Under the pieces are notes generated by a model. That model was not told where the DNA came from. It did not search any database and saw only the letters and a list, made by a program, of their open reading frames with translations. From Nemertoderma westbladi (Eukaryota; Xenacoelomorpha; Nemertodermatida; Nemertodermatidae), in assembly GCA_032718475.1 (NCBI GenBank), contig JAUCBJ010000765.1, positions 36,913-100,912 on the forward strand: 64,000 nucleotides of DNA, written 5' to 3'. Positions within the stretch are counted from its first letter, which is position 1. Each line of letters begins with the position of its first letter. The position numbers and the translations under genes were made by a program. Below are positions 60,901 through 64,000 of this stretch, piece by piece.

Positions 60901-61134
60901 GTTCCCTCTATCCTCTGCTATTTATTCTAACTAAGAGTTCCCTCTATCCACTGCTATTTATTCTAACTAAGAGTTCCCTCTATCCACTGCTATTTATTCT
61001 AACTAAGAGTTCCATCAATCCACTGCTATTTATTCTAACTATGAGTTCCATCAATCCACTGCTATTTATTCTAACTATGAGTTCCCTCTATCGACTGCTA
61101 TTTATTCTAACCAGGAGTTCCGTTTATCCACTGC
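27908..61134. repeat. 36-bp satellite array, about 920 units
   Basis: Head-to-tail 36-bp units (AAGAGTTCCCTCTATCCACT then GCTATTTATTCTAACT) over about 33.2 kb. Common variants are TCCATC, TCCGTC with TATTCACTG, GATTTCCCTC, CTGATATAT and TTCTAAGTAAG. The plus-strand frame reading KSSLYPLLFILT has no stop and gives long hydrophobic ORFs (for example 30019-32373, 33584-36106, 53985-59723), each ended by a point mutation (such as TAT to TAA at 59721-59723) or by a unit of other length. The ORFs lie in different frames along the array, have no signal of gene structure and start at arbitrary ATG variants (AAG to ATG). I treat them as satellite by-products. Zones: a mixed left part to about 30 kb; a middle with higher-order repeats (about 30-53.7 kb); a right part of pure 36-bp register (about 53.8-61.1 kb). 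Confidence 0.95.
33259..51400. repeat. Higher-order repeats of 3.64 kb and derivatives
   Basis: A divergent module (CCGCCTATCAACTGC, then TTTTTACAAAGAGTCCCC, then CACTGCCACTAAGTGTTCC) occurs in pairs exactly 130 bp apart at 33259/33389, 37443/37573, 41087/41217, 43507/43637, 47150/47280 and 50290/50420, with a single copy at 51342 and earlier singles at 29622 and 29932. Distances between pairs are 4184, 3644, 2420, 3643 and 3140 bp. The 3,643-bp copy is one base shorter because of a missing T in the module near 43655. The modules are the only places with non-36-bp spacing and act as register shifts. Confidence 0.85.
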
Positions 61135-62495
61135 AAGAGGGCAAGGGTATATTTAATGTGCTAACCCGTTGACAAAGGGGGGCGGGGAAACTAATTGTCT
61201 GCCATGATTTGTTGCACTTGTTTCCGAAACAATTGCAGTTGTGATATAGTATTATCAGCTTTAGTTTAACCACTTCACCGGTAGACTCGTAGCTTACAGT
61301 ACGGAGTATAGTACTGTACAATATTTAAATTATGGTCTATCGCTATCCAATGGAAACGAAGAGACTTTGGTAATATAAGTAAATTTTACTTTATATATCA
61401 ATATTAATTTTAATTTTTTATTCATCATGTGTTGGTATGTGAAAGAGCCGAATGTATTACCAGTGATGTGTAGAGAGATGGAGGAGATGAGCTACAGATT
61501 GCGTTTGTCTGATAATCAGACCTGATATATACCGATACTTGCCTACTCAAGCCCTCCCGACGCGAAGTGCTACACGTAGTTTCAAAATACCAAGGCGTAG
61601 TTATCAAAATTCCCACGTGTAGTTATTAAATAGGCAATAAGTCAGTGGCCCTACCGGTAAATGACAGAATTTGAAGTTACATACTACTAAACTACGCGTA
61701 GGTCTATACGCGTGTAGGTCGAAAAGATGTAGCCGGCAAACAGGGTTGATCAAATCAATCACTCACTCAATCACAGAATCAAGACAGGTCACAGAATAAT
61801 TTCAAGACGTCTGGACTGATTTGTGACAGCCAGCAACCTGCCTCTGTCTGGGCCTGCCCCTGTTAAAGTCAGTTTCCAGCAAAATAATGTCAAGTCATAA
61901 TCCATTACCGGTACCAGACACCATCTAAAGTCTGACTTTTCGCCTCAATTCTGCAATTCAATCAGCTGTTTTCTAGTTTCATGGTTTTACTACAGTACCG
62001 GTACTGCTGTAGCTGTACTGCAACTGCACTGACTCATAGCAGTACTGCTGCTAGGCCTACTGTACTACCGGTAGCTCCAGGTACTGAGGTATTCCAGGCT
62101 GTATACCGGTATCAGTATATTCTGTCTGATATTGCCAGATTGCTGTTATACTGGTTACAGGGTTATGCAGTTATGTGCTGTACGCTGTACACTGCAGCAC
62201 TGTACGTAGGCCAGGTGCCAGGCCTACATCAGCCAGTAGGCCTACATACTGACATGACATACCCTACTGTCTATTGTATTACTGTATTATCCTATCTGCC
62301 ATCTGCTATTTCCAGATTTCTAATTGTAGTTTAGGTTAGGCCTCTATGTCTATCAGTATAGTAGGCCTATATCCTGATATCAGTCAGTACCGGTACGGTC
62401 AGACGATATATTGAGATATTGACTGCTTTATTACTGTTACTGTGGGCCTATTGGGCATAGGCCCTACCGTATTTCAAAGTCAGAGCGAATAGACG
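61135..62495. promoter_or_regulatory. Non-coding DNA and upstream region of PSMC1
   Basis: Non-coding. The part from about 61980 to 62460 is low-complexity and rich in CTGTACTG, TACCGGTA/ACCGGTAC (61995-62003, 62067-62074) and TAGGCCTA (62052-62059, 62237-62244, 62361-62368). No TATA box was assigned. A possible 3' splice site (TTTCAAAG/TCAG near 62473-62482) leaves room for a 5' UTR intron. A 117-codon frame here (61981-62334) is a by-product of the low-complexity DNA. Confidence 0.35.
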
Positions 62496-63821
62496 ATGGG
62501 TCAAAATCAATCGGGTCCTGGCGGTCTCGGCGGGCCGGGCGGGGATAAAAAGAAGGGCCAAAAAAAGAAATACGAGCCGCCTATTCCTACCCGAGTCGGG
62601 AAGAAGAAACGCCGAATAAAGGGACCCGAATCCTCACACAGACTCCCGACCATCACGCCCCACACGCGGTGTCGTTTGAGGCTTCTGAAGATGGAGCGAA
62701 TCAAAGACTTCCTGCTGATGGAGGAGGAATTTATCCGCAACCAGGAACGACTTAAACCACAGGAGGACAGACAGGAGGAGGAGCGATCCAAGGTGGACGA
62801 TCTGCGAGGTACCCCGATGTCAGTGGGAAGCCTAGAGGAAGTAATCGACGACAACCACGCGATAGTGTCCACCAGCGTGGGTTCCGAACATTATGTCAGC
62901 ATACTGTCGTTTGTTGACAAGGACCAGTTAGAGCCCGGGTGCACGGTGCTTCTCAACCACAAGGTTCACGCTGTTGTGGGGGTCCTCTCAGACGATACCG
63001 ACCCCATGGTGAACGTGATGAAGTTAGAGAAAGCCCCTCAGGAGAGTTACGCAGACATCGGAGGGTTGGAGACGCAAATACAGGAGATTAAGGAGTCAGT
63101 CGAGTTACCGCTGACTCACCCAGAACTATACGAGGAAATGGGGATAAAACCCCCGAAAGGAGTTATCCTATACGGGGCTCCCGGCACCGGGAAAACATTA
63201 TTGGCTAAAGCCGTGGCCAATCAGACGTCGGCTACTTTCCTAAGGGTGGTTGGCTCTGAGTTGATACAGAAATACTTGGGAGACGGGCCGAAACTAGTGA
63301 GGGAACTGTTCCGTGTCGCCGAGGAACACGCGCCCTCCATTGTGTTTATAGACGAGATCGACGCGATTGGAACGAAACGATACGAATCGAACAGCGGCGG
63401 GGAACGCGAGATCCAGCGGACCCTCCTCGAGTTGTTGAACCAGTTGGACGGGTTCGACTCGCGAGGTGACGTCAAGGTCGTTATGGCGACCAATAGGATC
63501 GATACGTTGGATCCGGCGTTGATTCGCCCAGGGCGCATCGACCGGAAGATTGAGTTTCCGCTCCCTGATGAGAAAACGAAGCGGAGGATCTTCACGATCC
63601 ACACGAGTAAGATGACATTGGCCGCTGATTTGGATCTCGAGGACTACATAATGGCCAAGGACGATCTGTCTGGGGCCGATATCAAGGCTATTTGTATGGA
63701 GGCGGGGCTGCTGGCGTTGCGGGAACGGAGAATGAAGGTGACCAATGACGACTTCAAGAAGGCCAAAGATAATGTCCTGTACCGGAAGAAAGAAGGAAGT
63801 CCGGAAGGACTGTATCTGTAG
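62496..63821 (+). CDS. PSMC1: 26S proteasome regulatory subunit 4 (Rpt2)
   Basis: AAA+ ATPase of the 19S base, which with five sister subunits unfolds ubiquitinated proteins and opens the 20S gate. The 441 residues are near the usual length (440). Gly2 in MGQNQSG is the conserved N-myristoylation site. A basic tail (17-45) and coiled coil (about 60-100) are followed by the OB domain (about 105-178, [19 protein letters not shown]). In the ATPase domain, Walker A is GAPGTGKT (227-234), the pore loop includes KYLGDG (259-264), Walker B is IVFIDEID (282-289), sensor 1 is in ATNR (331-334) and the arginine fingers are in RPGRIDR (344-350). The C-terminal LYL is the HbYX-type tail that docks into the 20S ring. 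The start has A at -3 and G at +4. All catalytic residues are present and the frame is intact, so it is either the functional gene or a very recent retrocopy. No intron interrupts the coding region. Confidence 0.97.
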   Translation: MGQNQSGPGGLGGPGGDKKKGQKKKYEPPIPTRVGKKKRRIKGPESSHRLPTITPHTRCRLRLLKMERIKDFLLMEEEFIRNQERLKPQEDRQEEERSKVDDLRGTPMSVGSLEEVIDDNHAIVSTSVGSEHYVSILSFVDKDQLEPGCTVLLNHKVHAVVGVLSDDTDPMVNVMKLEKAPQESYADIGGLETQIQEIKESVELPLTHPELYEEMGIKPPKGVILYGAPGTGKTLLAKAVANQTSATFLRVVGSELIQKYLGDGPKLVRELFRVAEEHAPSIVFIDEIDAIGTKRYESNSGGEREIQRTLLELLNQLDGFDSRGDVKVVMATNRIDTLDPALIRPGRIDRKIEFPLPDEKTKRRIFTIHTSKMTLAADLDLEDYIMAKDDLSGADIKAICMEAGLLALRERRMKVTNDDFKKAKDNVLYRKKEGSPEGLYL

Positions 63822-64000
63822 ACTAATAATATCAGTTTCTATTTATGTTAAATTAACCCAAATATATTGTTAATGTTTCTCTGAACTCTGAATCTTATTT
63901 CCATTTCAACTTTACAACCATCGCGACGAAATTTTCGCTTTTCTTGGGTCATTTTCACTTTCTTCCCTGAAATGTAATAATTGTTGGGCTTGTTTCTTGG
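63822..64000. other. PSMC1 3' flank to window end
   Basis: 3' UTR or flank. No AATAAA is visible before the window ends, so the transcript end is not seen. Confidence 0.5.

Noticed and set aside
26662-61134. CRISPR-like array
   Set aside because: Units are directly head to tail with no unique spacers, there are no cas genes and the context is eukaryotic.
28031-61172. A dozen or more long ORFs (169 to 1,912 codons) of SSLYPLLFILTK repeats as membrane-protein genes
   Set aside because: They are the one stop-free frame of a 36-bp satellite, sit in different frames, begin at random AAG-to-ATG changes and end at point mutations. No promoter, signal or non-repeat domain is attached.
61981-62334. 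117-codon ORF before PSMC1
   Set aside because: Low-complexity translation of CTGTACTG-type DNA with no conserved features.
62507-63604. Minus-strand ORFs over PSMC1
   Set aside because: Antisense shadows of a gene with strong plus-strand homology.

Overview
The window looks like nuclear DNA of an invertebrate animal. It carries a BEL/Pao retrotransposon (a group known only from metazoans), a Penelope-like element, hAT-type and MULE-type DNA transposon relics, and two housekeeping genes with animal-type sequence: a choline transporter-like protein (SLC44A1 type) and proteasome subunit Rpt2 (PSMC1). The DNA is AT-rich with long pure G or C runs, and the palindromes TAGGCCTA and TACCGGTA are frequent. 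The sequence alone does not fix the phylum. There is no operon structure and no tRNA, rRNA or CRISPR was seen.

Layout: 1-2.3 kb, a broken MULE transposase. 2.3-7.4 kb, non-coding DNA with a complete non-autonomous hAT element (3828-5702, perfect 8-bp target duplication) and a second 5'-truncated copy (6741-7391) that has its own insertion. 8.3-10.3 kb, an intact single-exon SLC44A1-like gene. 10.3-19.9 kb, AT-rich non-coding DNA with a 48-bp minisatellite, a 50-bp duplication, a 75-nt hairpin and an 864-bp MITE with a TTA target duplication. 19.9-24.5 kb, gag and protease of a decayed BEL/Pao element. This joins in frame to a decayed Penelope-like element (RT remnant plus GIY-YIG nuclease, 24.5-25.8 kb), followed by a hammerhead-ribozyme-like motif at 26.50-26.55 kb.

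26.66-61.13 kb, more than half the window, is one tandem satellite array. Its left fringe has 32-bp units, followed by an 831-bp insert that may be a solo LTR. After that come roughly 920 head-to-tail 36-bp units with clear higher-order structure (paired marker modules exactly 130 bp apart, 3.64-kb super-repeats, and 7- and 13-unit spacings at the right end). Because 36 is divisible by three and one frame lacks stops, the array makes spurious ORFs of up to 1,912 codons of a hydrophobic 12-residue repeat. I do not call these genes.

62.5-63.8 kb holds an intact single-exon PSMC1/Rpt2 gene. Both host genes are on the plus strand, lack introns in their coding region and are preceded by similar low-complexity DNA built from TAGGCCTA, TACCGGTA and CTGTACTG words. 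They have unrelated functions (membrane choline transport; ATP-dependent unfolding in the 26S proteasome).
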